Part shown: piece after piece, positions 35,076 to 44,087 of the stretch
Position numbering within the stretch: the stretch's first letter is position 1
Layout of the letters: every line of letters starts with the position of its first letter
Source of the DNA: an uncultured Aureispira sp.
GTDB taxonomy: Bacteria > Bacteroidota > Bacteroidia > Chitinophagales > Saprospiraceae
Direction: 5' to 3'
NCBI GenBank assembly: GCA_937942475.1
Contig: CALDEP010000032.1
Span: 1 to 44,089, forward strand
Length of the DNA stretch: 44,089 nucleotides
The notes under the pieces: generated by a model
Told to the model about the DNA's origin: nothing
Seen by the model: the letters and a program-made list of their open reading frames with translations, nothing else
Databases searched by the model: none
Made by a program: the position numbers and the translations under genes

Positions 35076-36857
35076 TTAACTTTCGCTTGGAGTTTCTTCG
35101 TCTTTCAATAAAGCAAGACCCAATTCGTCCAACTGAACACTACTTACACCAGAAGGAGCGTCAATCATCACATCACGTCCCTGATTATTTTTAGGGAAAG
35201 CAATAAAGTCACGGATAGAACCCGCTCCTTTCATGATCGAACAAAGACGGTCAAAACCGAAGGCAATACCACCGTGAGGAGGCGCGCCATATTCAAAGGC
35301 ACCCATTAAGAAACCAAATTGCTCTTCTGCTTCTTCGTCTGTAAATCCAAGTAATTTAAAGTTTTTAGCTTGCAATTCACGGTCAAAAATACGAATAGAA
35401 CCACCGCCAATTTCCCAGCCATTGATCACCAAATCGTAGGCATCCGCACGCAAAGACTTCATGGTGTCGTGATCTCCATTCAACATACGCTCCATATGTT
35501 CCTTCTTAGGAGAAGTAAAGGGATGATGCATCGCATGAAAACGTTCCGAATCTTCGTCCCATTCCAATAGCGGGAAATCAATAACCCAAAGTGGATTGAA
35601 CCCACCAGAGCGTAATCCCATACGGTCGCCCATTTCTAGACGCAAGTCGTTGAGTTGGTTGCGAACCTTATCTGTTTCACCAGAAAGAATAAGCAATAAA
35701 TCACCTTTTTTTGCTCCAAATTTTTCAACCCAAGCCATCAATTGTTCGTCTGTGTAGAACTTGCCAACAGAAGATTTGATTGAACCATCTAGGTTGTATT
35801 TTACGTAAACTAAACCTTTGGCGCCAATTTGTGGGCGTTGCATCCATGAGGTTAGTTTCTTGATGTCTTTGTTAGAATAGCTATCTGCTTGACCTTCTGC
35901 ACAAATTCCTACTACTAGTTCTGCAGCATCAAATACAGGGAAGTCGAATCCTTTGGCAAGGTCGTTCAATTCTACGAACTCCATTCCAAAACGAGTATCT
36001 GGTTTGTCAGAACCATAACGTTTTAGTGCTTCGTCATAAGTCATGCGAGGGAAGGTTGGCAATTCAACCCCCAAACATTCTTTGAACAAGTATTTTGTCA
36101 AGCCTTCAAAGGTCTGTAAAATTTCCTCTTGTGTAACAAAAGACATTTCGCAATCAATCTGAGTAAACTCTGGTTGACGATCGGCACGCAAATCTTCATC
36201 ACGGAAACACTTCACCAATTGGAAGTATTTATCAAAACCAGAAACCATCAACAATTGTTTGAAGGTTTGTGGAGATTGTGGCAAAGCATAAAACTGTCCT
36301 TTGTTCATGCGGCTAGGCACGACAAAATCTCTAGCACCTTCAGGGGTGCTTTTGATTAAAACAGGTGTTTCTACTTCAATAAACTCATTATCAGAAAGGT
36401 ATTTACGGGTTTCAATCGCAACTTTTGATCTAAAAAACAGTTTTTCTTGTACTGGACGACGACGCAAGTCCATGTAACGGTATTTCATACGAATTTCCTC
36501 TCCACCATCTGTTTCATCATCAATGGTAAATGGAGGGGTTAAGGATTCGTTCAATACTTCTAATTTTTCTACTAGAATTTCAATATCTCCAGTAGGAATT
36601 TTAGGGTTTTTGTTAGAACGTTCTGCAACGATACCTTCGATACGCAAGACATATTCACGACCTAATTTTTTAGCATCGTTGTACAAAGCTTCATCTGCTT
36701 CAGTGTTAAAAACCAACTGTGTAATGCCGTAACGATCTCGTAAGTCGATAAATGTCATTACTCCAAAATCACGATTCTTGTTTAACCAACCTGATAGCGT
36801 CACTTTCTGCCCAACATGTTCGATGCGGAGTGCGCCACAATTGTGCGTTCTATACAT
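35076..36857 (-). CDS. aspS: Aspartyl-tRNA synthetase
   Basis: A 593-residue class IIb synthetase that charges tRNA-Asp. An N-terminal OB-fold anticodon-binding domain (about 1-105, [23 protein letters not shown] shortened) is followed by the catalytic core. Motif 2 is [18 protein letters not shown] (about 218-235). An inserted bacterial GAD domain (about 280-420) contains [10 protein letters not shown]. Motif 3 is [10 protein letters not shown] near the C-terminus. The length matches the long bacterial type. Whether it also charges tRNA-Asn cannot be decided from the sequence by eye. A TACTTTCGC stretch upstream on the minus strand (near 36935-36945) is the best promoter candidate. Confidence 0.97.
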   Translation of the reverse strand: MYRTHNCGALRIEHVGQKVTLSGWLNKNRDFGVMTFIDLRDRYGITQLVFNTEADEALYNDAKKLGREYVLRIEGIVAERSNKNPKIPTGDIEILVEKLEVLNESLTPPFTIDDETDGGEEIRMKYRYMDLRRRPVQEKLFFRSKVAIETRKYLSDNEFIEVETPVLIKSTPEGARDFVVPSRMNKGQFYALPQSPQTFKQLLMVSGFDKYFQLVKCFRDEDLRADRQPEFTQIDCEMSFVTQEEILQTFEGLTKYLFKECLGVELPTFPRMTYDEALKRYGSDKPDTRFGMEFVELNDLAKGFDFPVFDAAELVVGICAEGQADSYSNKDIKKLTSWMQRPQIGAKGLVYVKYNLDGSIKSSVGKFYTDEQLMAWVEKFGAKKGDLLLILSGETDKVRNQLNDLRLEMGDRMGLRSGGFNPLWVIDFPLLEWDEDSERFHAMHHPFTSPKKEHMERMLNGDHDTMKSLRADAYDLVINGWEIGGGSIRIFDRELQAKNFKLLGFTDEEAEEQFGFLMGAFEYGAPPHGGIAFGFDRLCSIMKGAGSIRDFIAFPKNNQGRDVMIDAPSGVSSVQLDELGLALLKDEETPSES

Positions 36858-37152
36858 TTTTTATTATTTGTAGTATTAATTTTTTCGTTTTAAGTTCTTA
36901 ATATCACTAAAGTCTAAATTTGGAATTAAGACCTGCGAAAGTAATACTTTGTTGGGAGCAAACCAAAATTCTAATTGGGAATTAGGAGGAATGCCGCAAA
37001 ATTAAGCATTAAAGGTGTTGAGTGATTTATTGAATCACAATGTCCTTTAATAAAAATAGGAGCTTTAGCTTCGTCCCCATACCTACGTGATTAAGGTAAG
37101 AATAGAAGAGATACCTCATTTTGTATTTCGATGATTTTGTTTCTCGGATAAA
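36858..37152. other. Upstream region of aspS
   Basis: AT-rich sequence without a credible ORF. It holds the likely aspS promoter (minus-strand ATTACTTTCGC near 36935-36945). Nothing else is recognised. Confidence 0.4.
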
Positions 37153-37293
37153 TGGTGTCGGAGCGATGCTCCTTTTTCCTTTTTTTAGGGGTGGTGTCAG
37201 GGCTATGCCCTTAGAGGTGGTGTTAGGGCTATGCCCTTAGAGGTGGTGCCAGGGCTATGCCCTTATAGGTGGTGTCAGGGCTATGCCCTTTTT
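37153..37293. repeat. Tandem array of 26-bp hairpin-forming repeats
   Basis: Four 26-bp units (37190-37215, 37216-37241, 37242-37267, and 37268 to about 37291), each GGTGGTG(T/C)(C/T) followed by AGGGCTATGCCCTTA. Each contains the mini-hairpin AGGGC-TAT-GCCCT. A divergent unit 0 upstream (37153-37175) reads GGTGTCGGAGCGATGCTCCT: its hairpin GGAGC-GAT-GCTCC has two changed pairs but keeps full pairing. The unit length is not a multiple of three and there is no ORF, so this is not a protein repeat. Confidence 0.8.
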
Positions 37294-37531
37294 AAGAATG
37301 TTAGAGTTCATTCTAAATGAAAACATATTATTAAAAGTTGTTAATTATAAACTAAAAATCCCACGACCACGGTAGCAGCGCATCTAAGGATTAATATTAT
37401 AAAAAAGCACAAAAAATCTACGCTACTTTGTATGAATTTATTTAAAAATTAATACTTTCGCCAACAAACTAAAGCATTCCAACAAAAAAAGTAATTTCTA
37501 AAATAGAATCAAGACAAGATTTTAAAAGGGT
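37294..37531. other. Upstream region of the TPR gene
   Basis: It contains one degenerate copy of the GTAGCAGCG repeat (37373-37381) and a TAATACTTTCGCC stretch near 37450-37462 that resembles the aspS promoter candidate and probably drives the TPR gene. Confidence 0.45.
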
Positions 37532-38044
37532 ATGGAGAAAGTAGAGTTATATTACGAAAAAGCAATGAAGGCAAGAGCTGCCAAAGATACAGCAGAATCT
37601 GTTAAGCAGTTACAGAAGGCGCTCAAGAGATTAGGACAATTTATAAAAAAAGAACCTAAGAATCCAGCGTATCCATTTCGAAGAGCTCAAATTTATATAT
37701 CGATTAAGGCACATAAATATGCTATAAGTGATTTATTATTAACGATAAGAAACGACCAAAATAATACCATTCCTCTTTTTCTTTTAGGAAATGCTTATTT
37801 GGAATCCAAAGAGTTTTCGATGGCTGTGGAGGCGTATAACAAATTCTTTCTGTTGGATGAACAACATCCTTCTGGACAGAATCATGCAGAGGTTTATTTT
37901 AATCGTGCGATTGCTCGAAATGGGCTAGAATGGTATGAGGAAGCCTTGATGGATTTGGATACCGTGTTAGAATTGAATCCTGAATATCCAAAGCTCAGTT
38001 ATTGTAGAGAAGTGATTGAAAAGAATCAGTCGCCCAATAAATAG
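37532..38044 (+). CDS. TPR-repeat protein
   Basis: A 170-residue cytoplasmic helical protein with about four tetratricopeptide repeats. Recognisable units are LYYEKAMKARAAKDTAESVKQLQKALK (trimmed), YPFRRAQIYISIKAHKYAIS, PLFLLGNAYLESKEFSMAVEAYNKF (trimmed) and EVYFNRAIARNGLEWYEEAL followed by MDLDTVLELNPEY. TPR proteins act as protein-binding scaffolds. There is no signal peptide and no partner gene that points to a pathway. The start ATG at 37532 begins directly with the first helix. Confidence 0.85.
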   Translation: MEKVELYYEKAMKARAAKDTAESVKQLQKALKRLGQFIKKEPKNPAYPFRRAQIYISIKAHKYAISDLLLTIRNDQNNTIPLFLLGNAYLESKEFSMAVEAYNKFFLLDEQHPSGQNHAEVYFNRAIARNGLEWYEEALMDLDTVLELNPEYPKLSYCREVIEKNQSPNK

Positions 38045-38298
38045 TGCCTTGAAATAGAAAGTGGTGTGTAAAATGAAGTGAACACCTATAGAAATGACTG
38101 GGGAAGAAAAGTTTACTGGTCTATCTTTTAGTTAGCGCATTTGGTTATTGCTCTATTTGGAGTTACATTGCGCGATAAGCTAATTATTAAAAAAATTAAC
38201 CTTGTTTAATGGAAGTTTTTTTAAATCATTTCAACATTATAAAACAGGAGATATGAAACGATTCGTAATCCTGTTTATAGAACACACACATAAATTTT

Positions 38299-39327
38299 AT
38301 GGATATACTAACATCGCTTAACGAAAAGACAAGCTATACCTCGACTCAACTTCAATTCATTTTTGCTGCGTGGGTATTGACTAGTCCATTTGACAAAAAA
38401 AAGAAAGTTTCCCTTGAAACTGGTGATGTTAAAGAGGAGGATTACAGTAAACAGTCCATTTATTCACTCTTATATTCTATTTATAGAACGATGGGTAAGG
38501 TGAAAAATGAACATGGTCAATCGTATGAATTTACCTTTAATACTTGGGGATATTCTTGGCCAAAAGAATGGGGACCAGCTCCGGTTAAAGATTCAGAACC
38601 TCAACGATTTGGTCAAAATGCCTATACAGGACTTTTTCATTTTGAAGCAATCAAAAAGTATATTGCTGAGAAAGAAGGAAAAGTACATGTTGTTGAAATG
38701 GGTTGTGGAACAGGCGCAGGAGCCAATCACATTTGTCACCACGTGTTGCCAAACTGTACGTACCAACCTTGTGATATGCAATCAACGGCAATCAGTAGTT
38801 GTAATCGTATGTTTGCTCCAGCTCTAAATGGTCGTTTAAGACCTTTGCATGCAGATTGTACGAAATTACCAGTAGACAACGAAAGTGTAGATGTTGTTGT
38901 GGTAAATGAAACACATGTAACGGAAATGCCAGGGGAGTGTTTAGACGAGGACAAAAGATTCTTTGATTCTATGTATCGTATCTTAAAACCTGGTGGTTAT
39001 TTTACTTGGGGAAATGCGATTCCTGATAGTACTTGGAAACCTTGTTTTGAATACTTGGAATCAATCGGTATGAAAATGGTTGAACAATGTGATGTAACTG
39101 CTGAGGCGATCAAAGCTAGAGAAGATGATGTCGCTAGGGTTAATATTTATGCGGAACATGTTCTAAATAAATTTTGGGGTTTCAAGATTCCATTTTGGGG
39201 TAAAAAAAGAAGAAGAGAAGCTGAATTGGCACTTTTGAATTTTTACCGCCATCCAGGAACCAACTTATTTAATGAAATGGTGATTGGTGTTGATACTTAT
39301 AAAGTGGTTCTTTTTCAAAAAGTTTAG
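38299..39327 (+). CDS. SAM-dependent class I methyltransferase
   Basis: A 342-residue cytoplasmic enzyme. Residues about 1-115 are a helical N-terminal extension that includes a Trp-rich segment (NTWGYSWPKEWGPAP). The Rossmann-like core has SAM motif I VVEMGCGTGAG (131-141), an acidic motif II region (YQPCDMQ), a motif III-type LHADCTKLPVDNESVD and the motif IV VVVVNE strand, then the RILKPGGYF helix-strand typical of UbiE/sterol-type methyltransferases. A C-terminal region with LLNFYRHPGTNLFNE may cap the substrate site. The substrate is unknown; the layout suits a lipid, polyketide or other small molecule. A strong terminator follows. Confidence 0.88.
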   Translation: MDILTSLNEKTSYTSTQLQFIFAAWVLTSPFDKKKKVSLETGDVKEEDYSKQSIYSLLYSIYRTMGKVKNEHGQSYEFTFNTWGYSWPKEWGPAPVKDSEPQRFGQNAYTGLFHFEAIKKYIAEKEGKVHVVEMGCGTGAGANHICHHVLPNCTYQPCDMQSTAISSCNRMFAPALNGRLRPLHADCTKLPVDNESVDVVVVNETHVTEMPGECLDEDKRFFDSMYRILKPGGYFTWGNAIPDSTWKPCFEYLESIGMKMVEQCDVTAEAIKAREDDVARVNIYAEHVLNKFWGFKIPFWGKKRRREAELALLNFYRHPGTNLFNEMVIGVDTYKVVLFQKV

Positions 39328-39379
39328 GAAAGGAATAAATAGGAATAAAAGTGCAGTTGTTTTTTTTTGAATCTGTACG

Positions 39380-39440
39380 AAAAATCGTAAATGTTGCTAG
39401 TTTTAAATCGAAAGATACTAGTAGTGTTTACGATTTTTTT
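39380..39440 (+). terminator. Terminator after the first methyltransferase
   Basis: A long stem: 12 perfect pairs AAAAATCGTAAA / TTTACGATTTTT, extended by ten further pairs with wobbles (TGTTGCTAGT / ACTAGTAGTG), loop of about 15 nt and a T-run. Confidence 0.85.
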
Positions 39441-39567
39441 GTTTAATGATCCTATGAATTAACGAATTTGAATTAAGTTTTTTAAAAGCGTCTAAATCTT
39501 TGAAAAATAGCGGTAATCAAGTATTTTTATAGAGATCTAAAATTTCAAACAAAAACAGCATCAATCA

Positions 39568-40323
39568 ATGGATATCGTAAAACACAATAAATCAGCTTGG
39601 GACAATTACGTTGACAAAAAAGACCGTTGGACGATTCCTGTTGCAGATCAAGTCATAGAAAAGGCTAAAAAAGGAGATTGGGGAATTGTTTTGACACCTA
39701 ATAAATTGGTGCCTAAAAACTGGTTTCCACCTTTGCATGGTTTGAAAATATTGGGGCTTGCCTCTGGTGGTGGACAACAAGGTCCTGTTCTTGCTGCTTT
39801 GGGCGCTGATGTTACTATTTTTGATAATTCTGAAAAGCAGTTAGCGCAAGACAAACGATTAAGTGATCAATTTGACCTGGACATAAAAACCGTTCAAGGA
39901 GATATGAGAGACCTTTCTGTGTTTGCAGACCATTCATTTGATCTGATTTTTAACCCTTGTTCCATTGTCTTTGTGGATACTATTTTGCCCGTTTGGAAGG
40001 AATGTTTCCGAGTTTTAAAATCAAATGGAATTTTAATGACGGGCTTGATTAATCCAATTTCATTTCAATTAGACGAAGAAAGCTTACAACTAATTTATAC
40101 ACAGCCTTATTCAGATCTACATTCCTTGCCAAAAGAGCAGTTAGAAGAACTCAAAAATAAGCAAGAAGCTTTGGTGTTTGGGCATAGTTTGACCGACCAA
40201 ATTGGCGGACAGTTAGACGCTGGTTTTACAATAACAGGAATGTTTGAAGATACTTGGGACGTAGACAATAAAATGGATGACTATTTACCTTCATTTATAG
40301 CAACCAGAGCGGTTAAAGGATAA
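39568..40323 (+). CDS. SAM-dependent class I methyltransferase
   Basis: A 251-residue cytoplasmic enzyme with the opening HNKSAWDNYV seen in many small-molecule methyltransferases. SAM motif I is ILGLASGGGQQG (61-72), motif II has Asp86 in VTIFDNSEKQL, motif III is QGDMRDLSVF, motif IV is DLIFNPCSIVFV, and the post-core has CFRVLKSNGILMTG. It resembles the YcgJ/UbiE-like group. It is not a close paralog of the methyltransferase before it: the N-terminal and motif I sequences differ. Substrate unknown. Confidence 0.9.
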   Translation: MDIVKHNKSAWDNYVDKKDRWTIPVADQVIEKAKKGDWGIVLTPNKLVPKNWFPPLHGLKILGLASGGGQQGPVLAALGADVTIFDNSEKQLAQDKRLSDQFDLDIKTVQGDMRDLSVFADHSFDLIFNPCSIVFVDTILPVWKECFRVLKSNGILMTGLINPISFQLDEESLQLIYTQPYSDLHSLPKEQLEELKNKQEALVFGHSLTDQIGGQLDAGFTITGMFEDTWDVDNKMDDYLPSFIATRAVKG

Positions 40324-40440
40324 GCCTGCTTAACTTAATTCGTGATAATCATGGATACAGGAATATTATACCTCCTGTTATGCAAAAAAAATATGCCGAT
40401 AAAAGACTAAAGTTCCTATATCAATTCGTTCTGAATGTTG

Positions 40441-40500
40441 AATGCTGAATTTTTAATGAGGAATGCTTTGTAGCACAACAAACATTAAAAATTCAGCATT
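40441..40500. repeat. 18-bp perfect inverted repeat between convergent genes
   Basis: Arms AATGCTGAATTTTTAATG (40441-40458) and CATTAAAAATTCAGCATT (40483-40500), 24-nt loop. It lies between the convergent methyltransferase and LamG-type genes and may end both. The left side (40428-40450) is also an inverted near-copy of 24221-24243. Confidence 0.75.
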
Positions 40501-40525
40501 AAATATTACAATCGTATAATTGTAC

Positions 40526-41644
40526 TTACTGTATGATAACTTTTTGAGCAGCAAGAACGCCTGTTTTATCTGATAAGACAACTTGATACATTCCTTTTGG
40601 AAGTTTTTCTAACAAGATAGAACGCTTTTGTTCTCCTGTAGGAAATTCGGATCTTGAAATAATTTGTCCTTGAAGATTATACAAAGTGATAAAGACTTCC
40701 TTTTGATTCGTTTTTGAATCAAATTCAGCTGTTATACTTGCTCTACTTGGATTTGGATACACCTTGAAATGGCTGTCCTCAATAGGATTGACTTTTTCTA
40801 TTGGTACTAAAATACATCCTTGAGGAGAAAGTGAAATATGTGGTTGATTAAAAAAGTGCGTATAAATATCTGACGCTTCGGTATCACTTATGGCTCTATC
40901 ATAAACCATAAACTCATCAAAATAACCATTTAAAGGAATGGTACCATCAACTCCTATACAAGGGCTTCCCGCTAGTGTTACTCGGTTACTCGAAGTAGTT
41001 GGAGATATTTGAATTACTTGAGAATAAGTTTCCACATTTGATAATGAGCCATTCAAATAAACTTTAACAACACAACCGCCACCAGAAAGTGCTTCTCTAG
41101 AAGCTACAAGATGTACCCAACAATCAGACGTATATTCATTGTTACCTAAACCAGAATTGCTATTTAGGGCTGATCCATTTCTTATTTCGAATGCCAATCT
41201 AGAAATACTACTTGAAACACTAGCTGATCGAATGTCTAAAAAGGGAGGGCTTGTAGAGCAAAATTCTCTTTTTCCAATTAAGCTAGTTACCATACTACTG
41301 TTACCTTTGAACCAAAAACTGATTGTAAAATCATTATTTGCATCAATAATACTATTGAGGTTGTTTAAGCCTCCTAGTGCAAAATCGACGGCAGGATTCG
41401 TTGAGTTAAAGGGACTTGATCCCGTTGTCGTTGTGTCCAATTTTAAGGCTTGACCTGAAATACCTGCATTGTGATAACTTACTTGACTTGTAGCAAGCGT
41501 TGCATTGGGATTATTTCCTGTTGCATCCTGCGTATTTGAATCAAATTGAAAATGGGCTTTTAATCCATTTTGAGGAATCTGGGCAGCCGAAAAAGAAATG
41601 TTAAAGAGGCTATAGAAACATAGACCTAAGACTAAATTTTTCAT
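40526..41644 (-). CDS. T9SS-exported LamG/concanavalin-like domain protein
   Basis: A 372-residue secreted protein with a signal peptide (about 1-21, ISFSAA-Q). A LamG-type concanavalin-A-like sandwich follows (about 25-265): GLKAHFQFDSNTQDATGNN, FTISFWFKGNSS, WVHLVASRE, VKVYLNGSL, and the closing YFDEFMVYDRAISDTEAS. This fold usually binds carbohydrate or other ligands. The last 80 residues form a T9SS type A sorting domain (VYPNPSRAS, LYNLQGQIIS, LPKGMYQVVL, AAQKVIIQ). No enzyme motif. It is likely a small surface-binding protein. It is in tandem with the subtilase gene on the same strand, 137 bp apart. Confidence 0.9.
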   Translation of the reverse strand: MKNLVLGLCFYSLFNISFSAAQIPQNGLKAHFQFDSNTQDATGNNPNATLATSQVSYHNAGISGQALKLDTTTTGSSPFNSTNPAVDFALGGLNNLNSIIDANNDFTISFWFKGNSSMVTSLIGKREFCSTSPPFLDIRSASVSSSISRLAFEIRNGSALNSNSGLGNNEYTSDCWVHLVASREALSGGGCVVKVYLNGSLSNVETYSQVIQISPTTSSNRVTLAGSPCIGVDGTIPLNGYFDEFMVYDRAISDTEASDIYTHFFNQPHISLSPQGCILVPIEKVNPIEDSHFKVYPNPSRASITAEFDSKTNQKEVFITLYNLQGQIISRSEFPTGEQKRSILLEKLPKGMYQVVLSDKTGVLAAQKVIIQ

Positions 41645-41781
41645 GTTTAAATGGATTAAGGTTTTGTAAAAAAAAACAGAGCCTGAGTTTGAAGCTATGC
41701 GTCAAATAAGTTTTTTAGAATAAGCGTTCTTCAAAAAGTGAAGGTAATAAATCGAAGGTGAAAAAGAATATTTGAATTCTG

Positions 41782-43449
41782 CTATTTTGTTATTAAAACA
41801 CGCTGTACAAAATCATCTAATTCAATGGTCAAAAAGTAGACGCCCTCAGGGATTGTTTCCCAATTTGGAACCGTCTGGTACCACAGCAATTTATCCGATT
41901 TTGTTTTAAATAAAGTCTCTTCTTGATATAATAACTTTCCAGTGGTATTGCGTAAACTTACAAGTGCTTTATAAGCCTTTACCCTTGACATGAAAATATC
42001 TAAGTGCTTTTTTTCATTGGTCAAATGATAATAATAAGCTTGATTGGGTTGCAATTCAACCACCGATTTTCTTAAACTTTTGTAGGCAGCCAAAAAATCA
42101 GGAACACCATAACCATAGACATTATCTGGTTTATCTTTATAATGCCCGTTGTTTTCTAAGGTGCGAATAATTTCCATATTACTATACTCAGGAAAAGCTT
42201 GCCATAAAGTACTCACCATACCCGCCATAATTGGAGCAGAAAAAGAAGTTCCATTACTATAACTAGTATCATAACGTTTTTTAGCCGCAACGACTGCAAT
42301 AGCGCCCCTTGCCATTACATTAGGCTTAATCATTGCTCTTTCCTCAAAACCATAAGAGCTAAATCGGGCATGATAGCCATCTCTATCGACTGCCCCAACC
42401 GTTAAAACATTTTCTGCATCACCAGGAACGGTAATGTGTTTCCATTTGTCATTGCCCTCATTTCCTGCACTGGTAACGACAAGCATTCCTTTTTTTGCCG
42501 CTAAACTTGCCGCTCGGGTCATCGCAGAAGTTTTGCCATCAATGTCTACATAAGCATAATCCATGTCGTTATCATCAAAGTCATAATAACCTAAGGATGA
42601 GTTAACAAGGTCAACGCCCAATTGGTCGGCACGCTCTATGGCAGCGACCCAATTGTACTCCTCAATCCAATATTCCCCTTTGACATCTTCTGTTTTAAAT
42701 AGGTAATATTTTGCTTTTGGAGCTGTTCCAACAAAAAGAAAGGGCATGTTGGCGACCATACATGACGCCACATTTCTACCATGACTAGAGGACTCAAAAA
42801 CGTAATCGTCCCCTTCCACAAAATCATGTGTTCCTAATATTTGACCATTAACAAACAGACTATCAAAACCAGGTGTTTCAGGCATTCCTTCAAATCCACC
42901 ATCCATAATCGCAATGTGCATTTCTTGCCCTTCATAACCCATTTTGTGCAAGTATTCCCCTTTAAGCATGTTGATTTGGTTTTTGCCCATGCCATAATAA
43001 TTATCTTTGGTTTTATAGACTTGCTTGTAATCTCTTTGACCAAGACCTGGCGAAGTTTGCACTTCTCTTTTAAAACCAATCGGAAAAACATCTTTGATAA
43101 ATTCAAAGCTTTTTAAATCCTCTGGATTGGTGCTGGCTGATTCTGTAATAATAGCCACCCCGTTTAACCACTTGGAAGTTGCATGTATTTTGAAACCCTT
43201 GATTAAAATAGGTTCTAAGTAGGCAGGAGTGATGGGTAGGTCAGATTCATCAATAGAAATGCCAAAACGATTTCGTCGTTCTATCGCTCTAGCTGATAAG
43301 TATTCTTGAGGATGAAAAATACTATATGGATTGTTTTTTTTATCTTTAAAACTAACCCAATAAACGTCGTACTTACGCTGCGCTTCTGTTTCTGATTGAA
43401 ATAAGAAGGTGAATGAAATTAGAAATAAAACCTTTATGCAAATGTTCAT
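41782..43449 (-). CDS. S8 (subtilisin-family) serine protease with atypical T9SS sorting domain
   Basis: A 555-residue secreted endopeptidase with a signal peptide (1-23, ETEA-Q). Residues about 26-165 form an N-terminal propeptide-like domain (YDVYWVSFKDKKNNPYSI). The catalytic triad is Asp183 in IAIMDGGFEG, His223 in SSHGRNVAS and Ser402 in NGTSFSAP, with oxyanion Asn330 in SAGNEG. The His region lacks the usual GHGT, having SHGRN instead. The C-terminal region (about 470-555) ends PEGVYFLTIELDDFVQRVLITK (trimmed) and is a divergent sorting domain without a clear PNP start. It is a different subtype from the subtilase at 984-2894. Confidence 0.92.
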   Translation of the reverse strand: MNICIKVLFLISFTFLFQSETEAQRKYDVYWVSFKDKKNNPYSIFHPQEYLSARAIERRNRFGISIDESDLPITPAYLEPILIKGFKIHATSKWLNGVAIITESASTNPEDLKSFEFIKDVFPIGFKREVQTSPGLGQRDYKQVYKTKDNYYGMGKNQINMLKGEYLHKMGYEGQEMHIAIMDGGFEGMPETPGFDSLFVNGQILGTHDFVEGDDYVFESSSHGRNVASCMVANMPFLFVGTAPKAKYYLFKTEDVKGEYWIEEYNWVAAIERADQLGVDLVNSSLGYYDFDDNDMDYAYVDIDGKTSAMTRAASLAAKKGMLVVTSAGNEGNDKWKHITVPGDAENVLTVGAVDRDGYHARFSSYGFEERAMIKPNVMARGAIAVVAAKKRYDTSYSNGTSFSAPIMAGMVSTLWQAFPEYSNMEIIRTLENNGHYKDKPDNVYGYGVPDFLAAYKSLRKSVVELQPNQAYYYHLTNEKKHLDIFMSRVKAYKALVSLRNTTGKLLYQEETLFKTKSDKLLWYQTVPNWETIPEGVYFLTIELDDFVQRVLITK

Positions 43450-44010
43450 ATCTTTGTGTTAATAGTATGTTGTACTGTAATTTGTTAAGGAGGTGTATTA
43501 GCTTTTTAATCAATCTTAATTATTTAATCATTAAGGTTTTAACAAAAAAAATAGCAAAGCTTGTCTTTTATTAAAAAGCTAAAAAAACAAATGGCGATCT
43601 GTAATTACTAGTGTTTGCTTATTCTAAATTACTAAACTCAAAGTAACTATTCAAATAGGATGCCTCAAAAAAAATAAAAGACAGATGAACGCCTACTTTT
43701 TTTAGACTAGTAAGGGCTGTTTAATTATCGCCATGAAATTAATGAGTTTCAATAAGCTCTGAAACACTTTCAAGGTACCTCAGAGCTTCTATTTGAAAGG
43801 AGAATTTTAGAAATAAGCACCTTTCTTCAGTCACAAATTCTTCTAACGTTTGTCTCGTAGATTCTATTTTAAATTATTTAAACGATTTGGCAAGGTATGA
43901 TTTTTGAGGCATAGAAATTACTAAATAACTCAGGAATCAAAGTAAAACTGGTTGATTGACAATTTTTGCCAAAATGAGACTAGGTGGTTTAAGTTTACTA
44001 ATTTAGTTTT
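43450..44010. mobile_element. Non-coding end region with a 253-bp MITE-like element
   Basis: There is no gene. A candidate element spans 43660-43912: perfect 12-bp terminal inverted repeats ATGCCTCAAAAA (43660-43671) and TTTTTGAGGCAT (43901-43912). Inside it lies a 9-bp inverted repeat (AAGCTCTGA at 43754-43762, TCAGAGCTT at 43780-43788). There is no transposase frame, and a target-site duplication is not obvious by eye. Confidence 0.45.
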
Positions 44011-44087
44011 AAGTCGTAAGTTTTAAGTAGAAAGTCGTAACGTGTTGCTAACTAATAAGCTTACGACTTTCTACTTACGACTTATAA
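44011..44087. repeat. Long imperfect hairpin at the window end
   Basis: Perfect arms AAGTAGAAAGTCGTAA (44025-44040) and TTACGACTTTCTACTT (44061-44076), extended outward by a further AAGTCGT/ACGACTT pair once a 7-nt insertion in the left arm is skipped. AAGTCGTAA-type words recur four times. The window ends here, so the element may continue. Confidence 0.7.

Noticed and set aside
37153-37293. CRISPR array
   Set aside because: The units are contiguous with no unique spacers and there are no cas genes.
38253-38321. 22-residue leader ORF overlapping the methyltransferase start, with AGGAG close to its ATG
   Set aside because: The AGGAG is only 2 nt from the ATG, the peptide shows no regulatory codon pattern, and the segment also forms a short hairpin. 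Too weak to call.
38299-40323. Methyltransferase pair as a biosynthetic cluster
   Set aside because: The two enzymes are not close paralogs, a strong terminator separates them, and no other biosynthetic genes are adjacent.
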